The position numbers were made by a program, and so were the translations under genes. The notes under the pieces are model-generated. The model was given only the letters and a program-made list of their open reading frames with translations. It had not been told where the DNA came from and did not search any database. From Amaurobius ferox (Eukaryota > Arthropoda > Arachnida > Araneae > Amaurobiidae): 64,000 bases of DNA. Positions 35,743 through 47,315 of this stretch are shown in pieces (within the stretch, counting starts at the first letter, position 1; each line of letters begins with the position of its first letter). The stretch lies in assembly GCA_951213105.1 (NCBI GenBank), contig OX578136.1, forward strand, positions 70,258,730-70,322,729. Direction: 5' to 3'.

Positions 35743-35861
35743 GCCAACGGCTCTACCGTGCTGAAAACACCAATTCTCGTGAGATCACCGAAGTCAAGCA
35801 GCATCGGGCGCGGTTAGTACTTGGGTGGGTGACCACATGGGAACACCGCGTGCTGTTGGCA
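35743..35861 (+). rRNA. 5S rRNA-like sequence, probable pseudogene or SINE head
   Basis: About 119 bases match a whole animal 5S rRNA: GCCAACGGCTCTACCGTGCT at the start, GATCACCGAAGTCAAGCAGC, GGGCGCGGTTAGTACTTGGG, TGGGTGACCACATGGGAACA and CCGCGTGCTGTTGGC at the end, pairing with the start (GCCAAC/GTTGGC). The internal control elements are therefore largely kept. No run of four or more Ts follows; the next bases are ACATTTCGGG, leading into a SINE family 1 body. This favours a 5S-derived retroelement head or retropseudogene, though a dispersed functional 5S gene cannot be excluded. Confidence 0.8.
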
Positions 35862-35865
35862 CATT

Positions 35866-36122
35866 TCGGGCGCGGTAGCCTGTTGGTTTGCGCGCTGGAT
35901 TTACACGCTGCTACAACTGCCGTCGTGTTCATGCGGAGTATGATCACGTTACACATATGGGTCCATAAGTCCTTCCGAGAGGTTGGTGGTAGGGGAAGGA
36001 GGGTACGGTCCCTGTGGATGCCTCCCCCACTGGATTCCGGTCAAAATTGGGTGGCACTTCCCAGCTGTCCAAACAGTTATCTTACACCTTTCTGGTAGGT
36101 CAGATGGTCTGGGTCTCAACAA
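35866..36122 (+). mobile_element. SINE family 1 copy lacking the B-box half of its head
   Basis: GGGCGCGGTAGCCTGTTGGT resembles the tRNA-like A-box end, but the stretch holding the B box is missing before CGCTGCTACAACTGCCG. The body then follows the family in full: GTCCCTGTGGATGCCTCCCC and ACACCTTTCTGGTAGGTC. It starts only four bases after the 5S-like sequence. Confidence 0.85.
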
Positions 36123-36314
36123 CATTTGGTTTCAGTGGTGGAACAATAAAAAATATGACATTATGCTCTGATGGTAATATTAACTGTATTACCATGGACC
36201 CCCATAGGGAAGAGCAAGGGACACTTACCTTTTCTGCACGCTAAAGGTCACAAAGATTGACACCAAACTAGTCATTGCTGTACGTCTTATCCTTGAGCGC
36301 TATTAGATTCTACG

Positions 36315-36460
36315 GACGCCCATGTGAATGCTCAAAGCGGAAGAACAGGGATATCCTAAGGGTTTTTTGTCGGATTGTCTGGAGTTTCTACGACATAACC
36401 GTGAAGGATGCTTACAAAAGGTACTTAAACACAACAGTGCGCATTATCTGATTAGTAACA
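36315..36460 (+). pseudogene. Penelope-like RT C-terminal fragment
   Basis: The frame 36328-36555 begins MLKAEEQGYPKGFLSDCLEF, then LRHNRE. A short helix followed by a GYP motif and FL is typical of the region after the RT domain in Penelope-like elements (compare RQNYPLGF in the element at 21718). It lies about 300 bases upstream of motif E copy 5 and a (TA)n tract, as expected for the 3' part of such an element. Confidence 0.5.
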
Positions 36461-36751
36461 CATTGACTCACTGCCATATTATGCAAGGTACGCACAGGTT
36501 AATCCTGTGCTTGAATATTAATTTTAGCTTGGTTTTTTGCACACATTATTTCTGATACCAGTATAGTATTTAGAGACATATGAATTGATACTTTTTACGT
36601 GATATTTAGAATCCTTGAATGGTATGCTTTGACTTTTCATCTTCTGGGTACTTTATGGTGTGATTTTGCTTTCCTTCCTTTTCTTATGTGGTCATTATTC
36701 CGGTTTTTCTGCTGTTGATACTTCTGTATTTACTTGTATGGAAAGGTACCG

Positions 36752-36830
36752 GTCTCCGGAAGTGTTGTCGCGACACAAAGCTGGCTTAACCGGGAAGTGG
36801 AGTAACAACGCCCTACGATCAATCTTGTGG
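36752..36830 (+). repeat. structured GC-rich motif E, copy 5
   Basis: TACCGGTCTCCGGAAGTGTT, CGCGACACAAAGCTGGCTTA and ACCGGGAAGTGG match copy 2 closely; the terminal hairpin is degraded (AGTAACAACGCCCT). (TA)n begins at 36867. Confidence 0.7.
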
Positions 36831-36864
36831 TACCTTCCTTTCTTTATATGTTTGAATTTTGGGG

Positions 36865-36866
<2 letters not shown>

Positions 36867-36901
<35 letters not shown>
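36867..36901. repeat. (TA)n microsatellite
   Basis: An uninterrupted TA run at the presumed 3' end of the Penelope-like fragment. Confidence 0.95.
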
Positions 36902-36903
<2 letters not shown>

Positions 36904-37840
36904 GTTTGTGTATGTATATGCGTACTTGCGTAAAGTTGAATCAGACAATTGTTGAGATCTTTGAAAGAAGATAATTGCATTCTTATGTTTTGCGCATATC
37001 CCAAGCTAAACTATGGCATACATACACTAAATATTTTGTGATCATAATTAGAACATGGTGTGTTTTGATGTATACTTAAATTTACAAATATTTTTATAAA
37101 TGAAATGATATTTCGAAATGTATACTTAAAAAAAATTGATTAACTACTAAAATTTTAAAAGATTTTTTTTTTAATTTTTGTTCGCATTTTGCATCTATAT
37201 TTAGTCTATTGTAGGTAAAATTTTAGGATGCTATCCCCATTACTTTTTAAAGTAAAATGCTCGCAAAGTGAAAAAAATGTAGTTTTGAGAAAAATCAGGT
37301 TAAAGTTAAAAATTTTCAATAAATGATCTATGCGTTTGCTTCACTAGTTTGATTTTAAAATCCATACTAATCCGAATGTTTTAAAATATTTTTTAAATGA
37401 TCCAGAATGCTTTACTTTTAATAATAAAAGCAAAACCATTCTTTCAACTTTATAAAGTTTAAGAGGTGATCTTCCTCTTTAAATAAATATGCATATCAGA
37501 ACGTTTAAACATGAATATATGTATACTAAACTTAATATATATATATTCGTAAACTTTGAGAAGTGGATGAACTTTGAGAACTGACTGATTCATGACTTTT
37601 TTGTTCTGGCACAAATTTTAAAATTATGGTATTCTTTCTGCTGCCCCTCTTGTTTTAAATTATACATTTTCTATAACAGAAGTTGGATGATAAACAAATT
37701 AATGTAAACAAAGTTGAAAATGCAATTTGAGAAAAATCGATTTTTTAATATTGTCCCATCTGGTTTAATGTATTTTGATCACCTTCTTTTCATCAATAAC
37801 GAACTGCCGTATAAAATGTATAATGTATTTTCGGTTCTTT
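36902..37840. other. unassigned AT-rich sequence
   Basis: No gene or clear repeat is seen. Confidence 0.4.
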
Positions 37841-37920
37841 ATCAGTATACAATTATAAGTTGAAATCAGTATACAACTATAAACTTAAATCAGTATACAG
37901 CTATAAGCTTACAATTATAA
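37841..37920. repeat. ~25-bp tandem repeat, three copies
   Basis: ATCAGTATACAACTATAAAC and close variants repeat three times head to tail. Confidence 0.85.
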
Positions 37921-38780
37921 TGAATATCTCAATTTGTATTAAGCCTTTTAAATAATCCTCTAAAACATTTTTAATTTTAAATGCTTTTACCGAAATGGAA
38001 GTTCAAATTGAGAACAGTGAAATTAAACTAATAATTATAATGATCATGAATATTAAAAACCATGTTAATGGAATGTGGTTTTAGCAGGATTTTCTATTAA
38101 TCCCTATTCTTTTAAATGGTGTTTCATAGCTTATGTTCGAAATTATTTTCAGTTAGATTAGAAGTGGAATATCCAATTATCAGACAAAATCATACTAAAT
38201 GAATTCTGTTAGTTTAAATTACTCAAATATAACTAAATTTTTAAGGTTATTATCATAAATATTTGATACACGAATACAGTATTTATTTTTAATAGAAATG
38301 TAAAATATCATTTACCGGCAGAACATTACTTTTGATATAGACTCAAATTATTCTTATTTTCTTTATATGCATTACTTTTAATTTAATCTCACGAAAATTA
38401 TACGCAAATTCGATATTTATTTGAAATTGCATCGAATTGGCAATTTTAAAGCTATTTTCAATATCACTTAGGCCTTTGTAGCATTTTGAAATGAAGCCAA
38501 TTTTCTAAAATTACAGAAACTGCATTTTGAGAGCGGTTTGTAATTTCTTAATTGATTTTATCCCTTCCGTTATCACAAATTCGATAAAAAAGGAATGTAT
38601 TTTATATAATTATACGTATTAAATATTTTTTTAATCGTTTCGATTTTCGGGATTATATCGAAATAATAGTATGTTCTGTTTTTTAAAACCGTTGTAAAAT
38701 CTAATTATATCCAGTGTTTCGCTTAAGTGATTTAAGTCTCAAATTAAATTATATTTCATCCAATAATCTATAAAGAAGAA
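37921..38780. other. unassigned AT-rich sequence
   Basis: No supported feature. Confidence 0.4.
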
Positions 38781-38935
38781 TGGATTCATACATTGCACTG
38801 ACAGACCTAGACAGACAGACATGGACAAAGCATGACATACACAGGCGCTGCGCTAGAAGATAGTTTCATGTTTAAGTATGTTTAAAAATCGTCCGAAACT
38901 AGAGTTCGAATTTTTGCATCCGCACATCTCTTCAG
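38781..38935 (+). repeat. family B-like 3' fragment
   Basis: TTCATACATTGCACTGACAG, a GACAGACAGACA run, CTGCGCTAGAAGATAGTTTC and TCGAAT follow the order of the family B 3' part (compare 9380-9510). Confidence 0.5.
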
Positions 38936-39021
38936 AGGTCAAGTTCAATAATATTACGTAGTAAGCGTCTAGTGATTATTTTCTTAATGTCTTGCGCTTA
39001 CAGCTTTTTTTATGCTGACTT

Positions 39022-39975
39022 ATTGCTTTCCTTATATACATATAATGTATAAGGAAAGTATTGTGACGGGGTCGAAAATTTGAATTCGAGTTTTCGACAG
39101 GAGAGCACGTTTCAAACATTCCTGAATACGAATCAGACATTTTTGAGGTGATGTGTGTGTGTGTGTGTGTGGGTGTGAAAATGTGTGTGCGTGTGTGTGT
39201 GTCAGTGAGTCTGTGGAGACGATATCTCAAGAACGAATGGAGCGATTCGAATGAAATTTGGTACAAAAATTACAATCCATGAACACTGGAAGCCTATTGT
39301 TTTTATACACAATAGCATGTACAGAACCCCTTAAATTTTCGAGTGAAATTTTGAAAAATCCTCAAAAAATCAAAACATTTATTAAAGTTACAAAAATAGT
39401 CATTTCTTATGTAATTTTTCATTAGAAAACGAATAAAATAAATTTTAGAACGCTAGCATGAACCGTTCTCGAGATATTGTACATTTTATAAAAAAATTAT
39501 CAAAAAATCATATAAAATTAAAAGGAAACATTACCTATTGTTGAAATATGTTCCCTTTTCATGAGTAATATAATGCGATAAATTGGGTGACATCATTCTC
39601 GTGGATCTAGCTAGTTCCATTCATGGAAAAATATACTTTAGGAAATACTTTTCTTTTTGGACGCCGATAGTCAGTTATCTGCTACAAGAATAACTTATTT
39701 CTCCGTCCATAACGCTTGGCGAGATTAAGCGGAATATCCCAACTTGGCGACTTTTTAAGTGTTGCCAAATTAACGAAAATGTCCCCAAATTGATAAAAAT
39801 GACACTAAATCAATGAAAATGACGACAATATGATGAAGTAATTATTAAAATATTTTAATATATGGAGTATATCGCTTATTGAGGATGTCTCAATATTGAT
39901 GATTGTTTAGAGTTTAGCGAAGTATAAGTTAATTGAGGATTTTGAAAGAATTTTACATGTTATCGTCCTGAACAT
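39022..39975 (+). mobile_element. family A copy with variant 3' end
   Basis: The 5' palindrome (TGCTTTCCTTATATACATAT ... TATAAGGAAAGTA), GTGACGGGGTCGAAAATTTG and a (TG)n tract at 39152-39171 match the 19726 copy, as does the body to about 39835. After that it shares a different ending with the interrupted copy at 24290-24470 (TTATTAAAATATTTTAATAT, ATCGCTTATT and on) and lacks the CATGTG/CACATCAGA hairpin. Confidence 0.85.
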
Positions 39976-40035
39976 CGCGCAATGTACAATTCAACGATAA
40001 AAGATTTTTTTTGGATTTTGACCATGTTGGAAATA

Positions 40036-40185
40036 AAGAAAGTGCGCAATATAAGACTTGATTTTGGCCCAAACCTGGGCATTATAGGGCCAAATTTAGC
40101 TATGCATTATAAGACCAGATTTTGTCCAGAAACTGCGCATTTTAAGACCAGGTTTTGCCCCAAAACTGCGTTATATGAGCAACAG
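40036..40185. repeat. ~32-bp tandem repeat, about four copies
   Basis: A unit like TGCGCATTTTAAGACCAGGT plus TTTGCCCCAAAAC repeats with drift. The plus frame 39982-40200 therefore reads a repetitive peptide (FGPNLGIIGPNL, TRFCPETAHFKTRFCPKTAL); this is repeat-derived and not evidence for a protein gene. Confidence 0.85.
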
Positions 40186-40269
40186 GAATCACAGGAATAA
40201 TGATACACCATCAACACTATTGTTTTCGGTACATTTATAAATTAATAGAGACAGAAATTCGAAGGCATC

Positions 40270-40428
40270 CCCATTGCAGATAACAGCATCCATAAACCGC
40301 ATCGTGCTTATTATGCGCTCGTCATCATGGAATAGCATTTATCTGTGAATGGCAGCAAATGCTATTCCATGCTGATGAATACATAACAAGTGTGAAACAT
40401 GTTTATGGAAGCTGTTATCTGCAGAGGG
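40270..40428. mobile_element. foldback/MITE-like inverted repeat
   Basis: CCCCATTGCAGATAACAGC at the left pairs with GCTGTTATCTGCAGAGGG at the right; the inner CATGGAATAGCATTT pairs with AAATGCTATTCCATG. The arms are about 70 bases with a loop of about 16. A decayed relative may lie near 3973-4060. Confidence 0.85.
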
Positions 40429-40865
40429 ATTGTTTTTTAATGTTTTGGAAAAGCCCCTTACAGGCGAGTTTTGTGATTTTGTAAGACAATTTTGAGTTCG
40501 TATTGTTTGAACTTAAATGTTTCTTTTATGATATGAAGATATGTCGTACTAATAATAGTAAAGTGTAGACATTTTAATGAAGGTGTGCATCGAATAATGA
40601 AATATTGATGTAAAAGCTTCAGCTCCAACTACATTTTGATGTCACACACTGGAATTTTAAGGACTAGCTATAATCATGTTACCTTTTCTATGAATTGTAT
40701 GTAATATGTATTTAGGTTTTAAGCTTTATCTGAAAAACTATATTTGTAATACTTATGTCAGTATTTCGTATTTTTTAATTCTTAAGGAAAGTAAGTAAAT
40801 TGCTATTTAAAGTTATTTTTGAAACTTAAAAATATTATCCTATAACAAAATTTACTAATACTTTA
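40429..40865. other. unassigned AT-rich sequence
   Basis: No supported feature. Confidence 0.4.
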
Positions 40866-40955
40866 TGAATAGTACTATTTTATACTAATAGTACTATATT
40901 ATACTAATAAAACTATATACTATTAGTACTATCTTATACTAATAGTATAAAGAGT
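40866..40955. repeat. imperfect repeats of ATACTAATAGTACTAT
   Basis: Overlapping, partly palindromic copies of TACTAATAGTACTAT recur about five times. Confidence 0.85.
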
Positions 40956-41841
40956 ATGTACAATAGTTTTAAGAGCACTTTCAGCCAACGTTGTTAATAT
41001 CAGGATGGAGTTGAATAATTTAAGAAGACTATCCAGTTAACAAGGTTAATTCAAGCTAATAAACCATTTTCATGGATTTTCTTTTGATATAGCAATCATA
41101 AGAAAATTTTCCAGCACACTAGCACCGTGAATCTGAGAACAATTTTTCTTTTTAAAATTGCGATACACTTAAAATTTTAATTAAGTGGAGTGTGTCTCGA
41201 CGTCACTTTCTCAGAACAGAATTAATTTTTTTTCAAATTTTACAAGAAAAAATTCGAAAAATTGGTATTTTTGATTTAAATGATGACAACTACAGCGCGT
41301 TACCCTTTGCTTTAAAATATAAAGCTTCAAAATATAAAGCTTGCTTTAAAATTTTAAAAAGATAATCGATTGATACCATGTAATGAAAAATATCATGGGC
41401 GGATTTTTCATGAAATATCATGGGCGGTAGCTAGAAAAAGTGTAGTACTTGACAGTGTACACCCCCCAAGGGGGGTAATGATTGTAGGAACACAAAAATT
41501 TGTATCGCTGTTATTTTTCACAACAATGATTGAAATTATTAAGTCTCGTGATCCTTGAGCCATAAATAAATCCTTTTATACATGATTATGCTAAAATTTG
41601 TCCCATGCTACCATGTTAAAATTTTTGAAATGTAGAATGAAAGTAAAAGTTTTTGCTGGAATTTACAAAAATGTTCTATCCAGTTCCAGATTAGTTAATA
41701 ACAAAAACGGATATAAAGTTTCGTAAAAATCAATTAATGTTTGTGGCTGTTATTGTGTACTAGCTGCCTTTGTCGACCAACCTGTTCTCTACCTTTGAAA
41801 ATTCTGACCATGGCAAACTCGTTGGTGCCACAACCCCGTGG
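40956..41841. other. unassigned AT-rich sequence
   Basis: Two direct copies of AAATATCATGGGCGG near 41386-41428 and a small palindrome ACCCCCCAAGGGGGGT near 41461-41476. The 62-residue frame over them has no recognised feature. Confidence 0.4.
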
Positions 41842-42125
41842 AGTTGTTGTTGAGACCCAGACCATCTGACCTACCAGAAAGGTGTAAGGTAACTATATGG
41901 ACGACTAGGAAGTGCCACCCTGTTTAGAACGCAACACAGTGGGGAAGGCATCCACAGGGACCGTACCCTCTTTCTCGTACCAACAACCTCCCGAAGGACT
42001 TACGAACCCACATGTGTAAGGTGATCGTACTTCGCGTGGACACGGCGGCAGTTTTGGCAGTGGCAGGAATCGAACCAGGGCCTACCGAGTGTAATTCCCG
42101 CGCTCTAACCACTGAGCTACAGCTC
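41842..42125 (-). mobile_element. SINE family 1, minus-strand copy
   Basis: Reverse complement of the family with a good tRNA-like head: A box TAGCTCAGTGGTTAGAGCG and B box CTGGTTCGATTCC, body landmarks GGTCCCTGTGGATGCC and tail ACACCTTTCTGGTAGGTC. I could not identify a convincing target-site duplication. Confidence 0.9.
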
Positions 42126-42195
42126 CTTCCGTGACAATCTCCATAACTTTCTCTTTATATATTTCTTTATTTCTTCAGTATTTAAGATTTTCATT

Positions 42196-42258
42196 GTTGT
42201 CCCAATCACCACCCGATGTAAACAATACATCGCCATAATTCAATTTAGCATAATGAGC
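42196..42258 (+). repeat. short dispersed repeat shared with 30595-30660
   Basis: GTCCCAATCACCACCCGATG, AAACAATACATCGCC and AATTCAATTTAGCAT match the copy next to the polymerase relic. Confidence 0.6.
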
Positions 42259-42329
42259 CAAAAACATTATTAAAAGCAATCATTGTATGACAGGCACGAA
42301 TATCAAATGCTCCATTCAATTTCGCTATG

Positions 42330-42975
42330 AAATTCAGAACCGTGATGCCCCCTCCCTTATTTATTTTTTGTCTCCATAGCAACAACGTGTGTCTGCGCGC
42401 GCATGTGGGTGAAAAATCAAACTCCTTTTTCCGTTACACCGAGAAATTGAAAATCATGACTTCATTAAAATCAGGAGCCTTCGCCTATTTTTTATTATTT
42501 ATTGACCAGATCGGGCTTTTAAGAATGTCTGACGTTTGAGCTTTCTAAAAATGTAAATTATTGGTCGAAATTATCGGTACTTTTCCCGACGCGAGAATTT
42601 AAAAACGAAAGTTAGTTTTTTTTTTAGCCGAAAGTGACTTTTGTTTTAAAATCCTTAAAAAAATATTAGAATTTGTCCCTGAGATTTGAAATAAATATAT
42701 TTTTACTCCGAATTGTCTGCTCTTTTCGGTCGTCTGATTTGTTTTCTTCTGCGACGGCCGGATGTTGGAGAAAAAAGGGAAAAAACGGTCGTAATCGCAT
42801 AAAACATTAAATAACAAAAAGAAAAATTAAATTTTGAAAATCCGTTTTCACGTGTTACCCCCCCCCCCCCCGAGTCTCCGATTGCCAAATTTCGTAGCTC
42901 TATGACGCGCCGTCGCTGAGCCTATAGTGTATAAGATAGACAGACAGACACACAGACATTGTCATTTATTATATA
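42330..42975 (+). repeat. unclassified dispersed-repeat-like block ending in (GACA)n
   Basis: It ends with AAATTTCGTAGCTCTATGAC, a GCGCCGTCGCTGAGCC stretch and a GACAGACAGACA run at about 42939-42957, the same kind of ending seen in families B and D. An 11- to 14-base C run near 42859-42872 is error-prone. No protein is evident. Confidence 0.45.
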
Positions 42976-43382
42976 GACCCAAGAAATAAACCACATACAT
43001 CAAATAGAGTAGACGGATATCACTCTAAAAATAGTGTAAATGTGTTCAGGTGGCTTTAAAACATATATTGGTATCAACATCTTTGTAAAAATGATACTTT
43101 CTCAATACTACATATGAGAAAGTAAGTCTTTAGAAATATTTTTTCTCAAACTTTTCAAATATATTAAAATTTGCATAAATATAGATTACTTAAACTATCC
43201 TTTAGAAAAATCCAAATATATCTAATACCATATATTTTTAAACACGAATTCGAATTTTCAACCAATTTATCCCGAATAATATATTATGTATGCACAACAT
43301 TTAAAAAGTGTACATAACTTTGTAAGTCCTTATGTGCTGGTAACTCACTGAGCTATTCTTAAAATGCATTGAACTTTCTCAC

Positions 43383-43502
43383 GATTCTTTGAAACGGTTA
43401 GAAAAACATGGAAATACGGAAGACTACACCGACTTCAGTTTCCCATTGTATCTGGAGGGTCATGCAAGAGACACTTATCTAAAGTGGTTTCTTGATCGGT
43501 GA
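43383..43502 (+). pseudogene. possible retroelement gag-like fragment
   Basis: A 39-codon open stretch ending at TGA (43500-43502) reads SLKRLEKHGNTEDYTDFSFP, then LYLEGHARDTYLKW. The LPLYLEG-A-Y-W pattern is reminiscent of the core of arthropod retroelement Gag proteins. It is short and the family is not established; chance remains possible. Confidence 0.2.
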
Positions 43503-44279
43503 TAAAATGTTCTTTTTGCTTGTTGTTGCTAAGAGTTTGTTATTTAAAGAGCACTCAAAATTTCATGTATCAATCTCAGCAACCAGAAGTGCATTTAAAA
43601 TTATGCTTGTTTCATCAGTGTTTGGGACAAGATTACTTATTCAGAAAGGTCGTTGTCTGGTAAGCATATCTCGCATCCAAGTTGATGAGATATCTTAAGA
43701 TCATAAGATAAATAGTCTGCCAGACAAGTTTCAAGTGCGTTTTTACAAGTAGAACAATTCAAACATCTGAATAAAGACAATAATAGAGCATTTTTTTTAA
43801 GTGTTGTTCTTGATTTCAGAGAATAATTTCTACCAGCTGCGATACAGTGAAATAGATATTAGTTTAAAATAATAGTGAATATAAAAAATAATTGATAATT
43901 TTTTTTTTATAAACTATATTAGGTGAATGGCTTGTGTCTGCACTTTACACGGCATGATCGATATTACCGATAAACATCACAATTCAAGAAATCAGACTTA
44001 TGCAATAGGATATAAAGAGTCGCCTGCTGCTCTAAAACAATGCTATGAACTGTTAATTAGATAGCGGTTTATTGAATACGATCTAATGCGAAAATGTTTC
44101 TTAGGAAAAAAAACAAAAACAGTAATTTTTCTTTGACCGATATCTTGGTGGCAAGTTAATTAAAATACAGCGGTAATGCAAAATGTAATTGAGATAATCA
44201 CTTTAATTTTCTGTCTATCTCATGAGTTTTGTGTAAAATTTTCCGAAATATGACAAATGAATTATTCACAGAAATAACA
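43503..44279. other. unassigned AT-rich sequence
   Basis: A 68-residue frame at 43492-43698 (EHSKFHVSISATRSAFKIML) is not recognised. The rest shows nothing. Confidence 0.35.
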
Positions 44280-45797
44280 AGAAAGATCAATCATGCATAA
44301 ATCATTGATTATGGAACACTTTTCAACTACAATGCAATTTTATTTAAGCATCTCTAAAATGCGATACATTCAGGGGTAATATTTTTAAATTATCACAATA
44401 TTACAATAATTTATTATATTTGAAAACTTCATCGGAAAATAAACTTTATTCAAATGAAGTCATTGAAATATAAATTGCTTGGCTCTATGAAAAAGGAGTA
44501 ATCATTTCATTCATAATAATACATAATTTATTATTTATATATATTTCATCACAATACTACAATAATTTATTTTACTTAAAAACTTAAAACCATGGAGGTA
44601 AAAGTAATTTAACCCTGTGTTTAAAACTTCACCGAAAAAGTTTTCTATAAAATCATTTGTTCTCTATATAAAATCGATGACTGTTTCATTCATATCAACT
44701 ATATTGCAAACCTCAGAGCTAAATAATTTTGCGTTAAAGAAATTCAGGAAATCTTATACAACTCAACTTACAGCATGATGTGTTTAGAATCTCCGTAAGT
44801 GAAAAACAGGCGTGGTTGTAGAAATAATCAAATTTTGATGATCATTTAAACTCAAATATATTGTAATTGCGTTATTTTAAAACATTGATTCACAGATATT
44901 AAGCAAGCATAAAGCAATTTTAGGACGGATACAGTGCCAAATATAAGTTATAAAAACCTTTAAAAAGCACGATTTTGACACAACATGGTTGCCTTATTTT
45001 ATTGTGAAGTGGGTTATGTGATTTATTCATATAATGGTCCCGTGATCTATTCATATAATGGGTGTGATTATTATTTTAATTTTAAATTAAAAAACTACTG
45101 AATATATTTTTCTGAATTTTGTTTCAATATATTTTGTGTGATAAATTTGAATATTTCTTTAAGCTTTCGGATCAATTTGTGAATTTTAAACTCAATTAAA
45201 ATATGTTTGAAAAATTAGATCCCATAGGGTTCAATGTATCTCAGTTTTTCAATCCGGGTTCAATCCAAAACTTATTGGGCGATATTATTCATTTATATTC
45301 CCATAGGTCCCACAGACTGTCTGAACAACATACTAAAATTTCATTTGATAAAGTCATTTTTACGGCAGTTATCGTGCTAACGAACAGACAGACAGACAGA
45401 CATACATAATGATAAACGTCATAAACACTTTTAAAAAACTACTGAATATATTTTTCTGAATTTTGTTTCACTATATTTTATGTGATAATTTGAATATTTC
45501 CTAAAGCTTTCGGATCAATTTGTAAATTTTAAACTCGCTTAAAAAGTGTTTAAGAAATTAGGTCCGATAGGATTCAATAAATCTCAGTTTTTCAACCCGG
45601 GTGCAATCTAAAACTTATTGGGCGATATTATTCATTTATATTCCCACAGGTCCCACAGACCGTCTGAACAACATATTAAAATTTATTTTTGATAAAGTTA
45701 TTTTACGGCAGGTATCGTGCTAACGGACAGACAGACAGACAGACAGATAGAATGAACAAAGTCATAAACACTTTTCAACTATGTTGTAAAGTGTCAA
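44280..45797 (+). mobile_element. family D copy 2, with duplicated 3' part
   Basis: It begins AAGATCAATCATGCATAAAT and AACACTTTTCAACTACAATG like the 13218 copy. The 3' third appears twice: 45060-45430 and 45431-45797, each from AAACTACTGAATATATTTTT through GATCCATAGG-like sequence to a (GACA)n run. It ends with the hairpin ACACTTTTCAAC/GTTGTAAAGTGT at 45769-45794. Confidence 0.85.
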
Positions 45798-46089
45798 AAT
45801 AGGAATACAGAGAACAACCGGTAAAATTATCCCAGACTTCCATTTTCTTGTCGGTTTCTGTTTTATTTGCAGATAATGAATGGGTATGCAACTTCCATTC
45901 AAAACAAAACACGGTTTCTTGCATACATAGATAAATATATTTATAGATAAGCTGATAAATTTTAATAATGAGATGATACGCAGTCATTTATGTTGAGAAT
46001 TATTGTAGAAAGTTGTAGTTTATATTCTTGATTATTCAAATTTTAATACTAATACACATAAATAAGCAATGTCAGAATTCAAATGAAAA

Positions 46090-47315
46090 AAAAAACAAGA
46101 AAGATCAATCAGGCTTAAAGAATTGATTATGAAACACTTTCCAACTTCAATGCAATTTTATTTAAAAAAGTCGAAAATGCAATACATTCCTCGGTAATAT
46201 TTTAAAACTTTTCACAATACTACATTGATTTATTATATTTGAAAACTTAAACCTTCATTGAAAAAAATGAACTTCATTCAAATGACGCTATTGAAATATA
46301 AATTGCTTGGTTTAAATATCTCTAAAATGCAATACATTCCACGGTAATATTTTTAAAACTATCATAATACTACGATAATTTATTATATTTGAAAACTTCA
46401 TCGAAAACAACTGAAATAAATTCAAATGACGTCATAGAAAAATAACACGCTTGGATCTCTATAAAAGCAGGATTTTATTCATTTCATTCATCACAATACT
46501 ATAATAATTTATTTTATTTAAAAATTAAGACCATGGAGCTACAATTCATAAACTCTATGCTTAAAACTTCATCGATAAAAATCGTCCTTCTGTTTATAAA
46601 ATCAATTAATATTTCATTCATATCAGCCATGCAGACTCCATGGACTGAATTATTTTGTGTTAAAGAAATACAGTAATTCCAATACAACTCATTCTACATA
46701 TTTTGCTGTTTACATTTTACATAGGTGAAAAATAGGCTTCGTTGTAGAAATAATCAAATATGAATGAGAATTTAAACTCAAATATATTGTCATTGTGTTG
46801 CTTTAGTATGTAGATGCACAGAATTTAAGCAAAAATAAAGTAGTTTTAGGACGGATACAACACTCAATATGAATTAAAAAGAACGTTTCATATCATGGTC
46901 ACGTGATCGTTTCATATAAGATGTGTAATTATTATTTTAATTTTTATTTATAAAACTACTGAATATATTTCGCTGAATTTTTTTTATATATTTTATGGAA
47001 CAATTTGACAATTACCTAAAATTTTCGTAGCAATTTGTGAATTTTAAATCCGCTTAAAAAATGCTTGAAAAATCAGGTCCCATAGGGCTCAATGTATTTC
47101 ATTTTTTCAACCCGGATTCAATCCAAAACTAATTGGGTGATATTATTCATTTATATTCCCATAGGTTCTACAGACCGTCTGAACAACATACTAAAATTTC
47201 ACTTTGATTAAGTCATTTTTACGGCAGTTATCGTGCTAACGGACAGAGAGACAGACAGACAGACAGACAGAATAAACAAAGTCATAAACACTTTTCAACT
47301 TTGTTGTAAAGTGTT
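46090..47315 (+). mobile_element. family D copy 3, with internal 5' duplication
   Basis: It starts AAGATCAATCAGGCTTAAAG, repeats the block TCTCTAAAATGCAATACATTCC plus a TATTTGAAAACTTCATCG stretch twice (about 46160-46270 and 46315-46400), and ends with (GACA)n at 47245-47270, AACAAAGTCATAAACAC and the hairpin AACACTTTTCAAC/GTTGTAAAGTGTT at 47287-47315. Confidence 0.85.
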
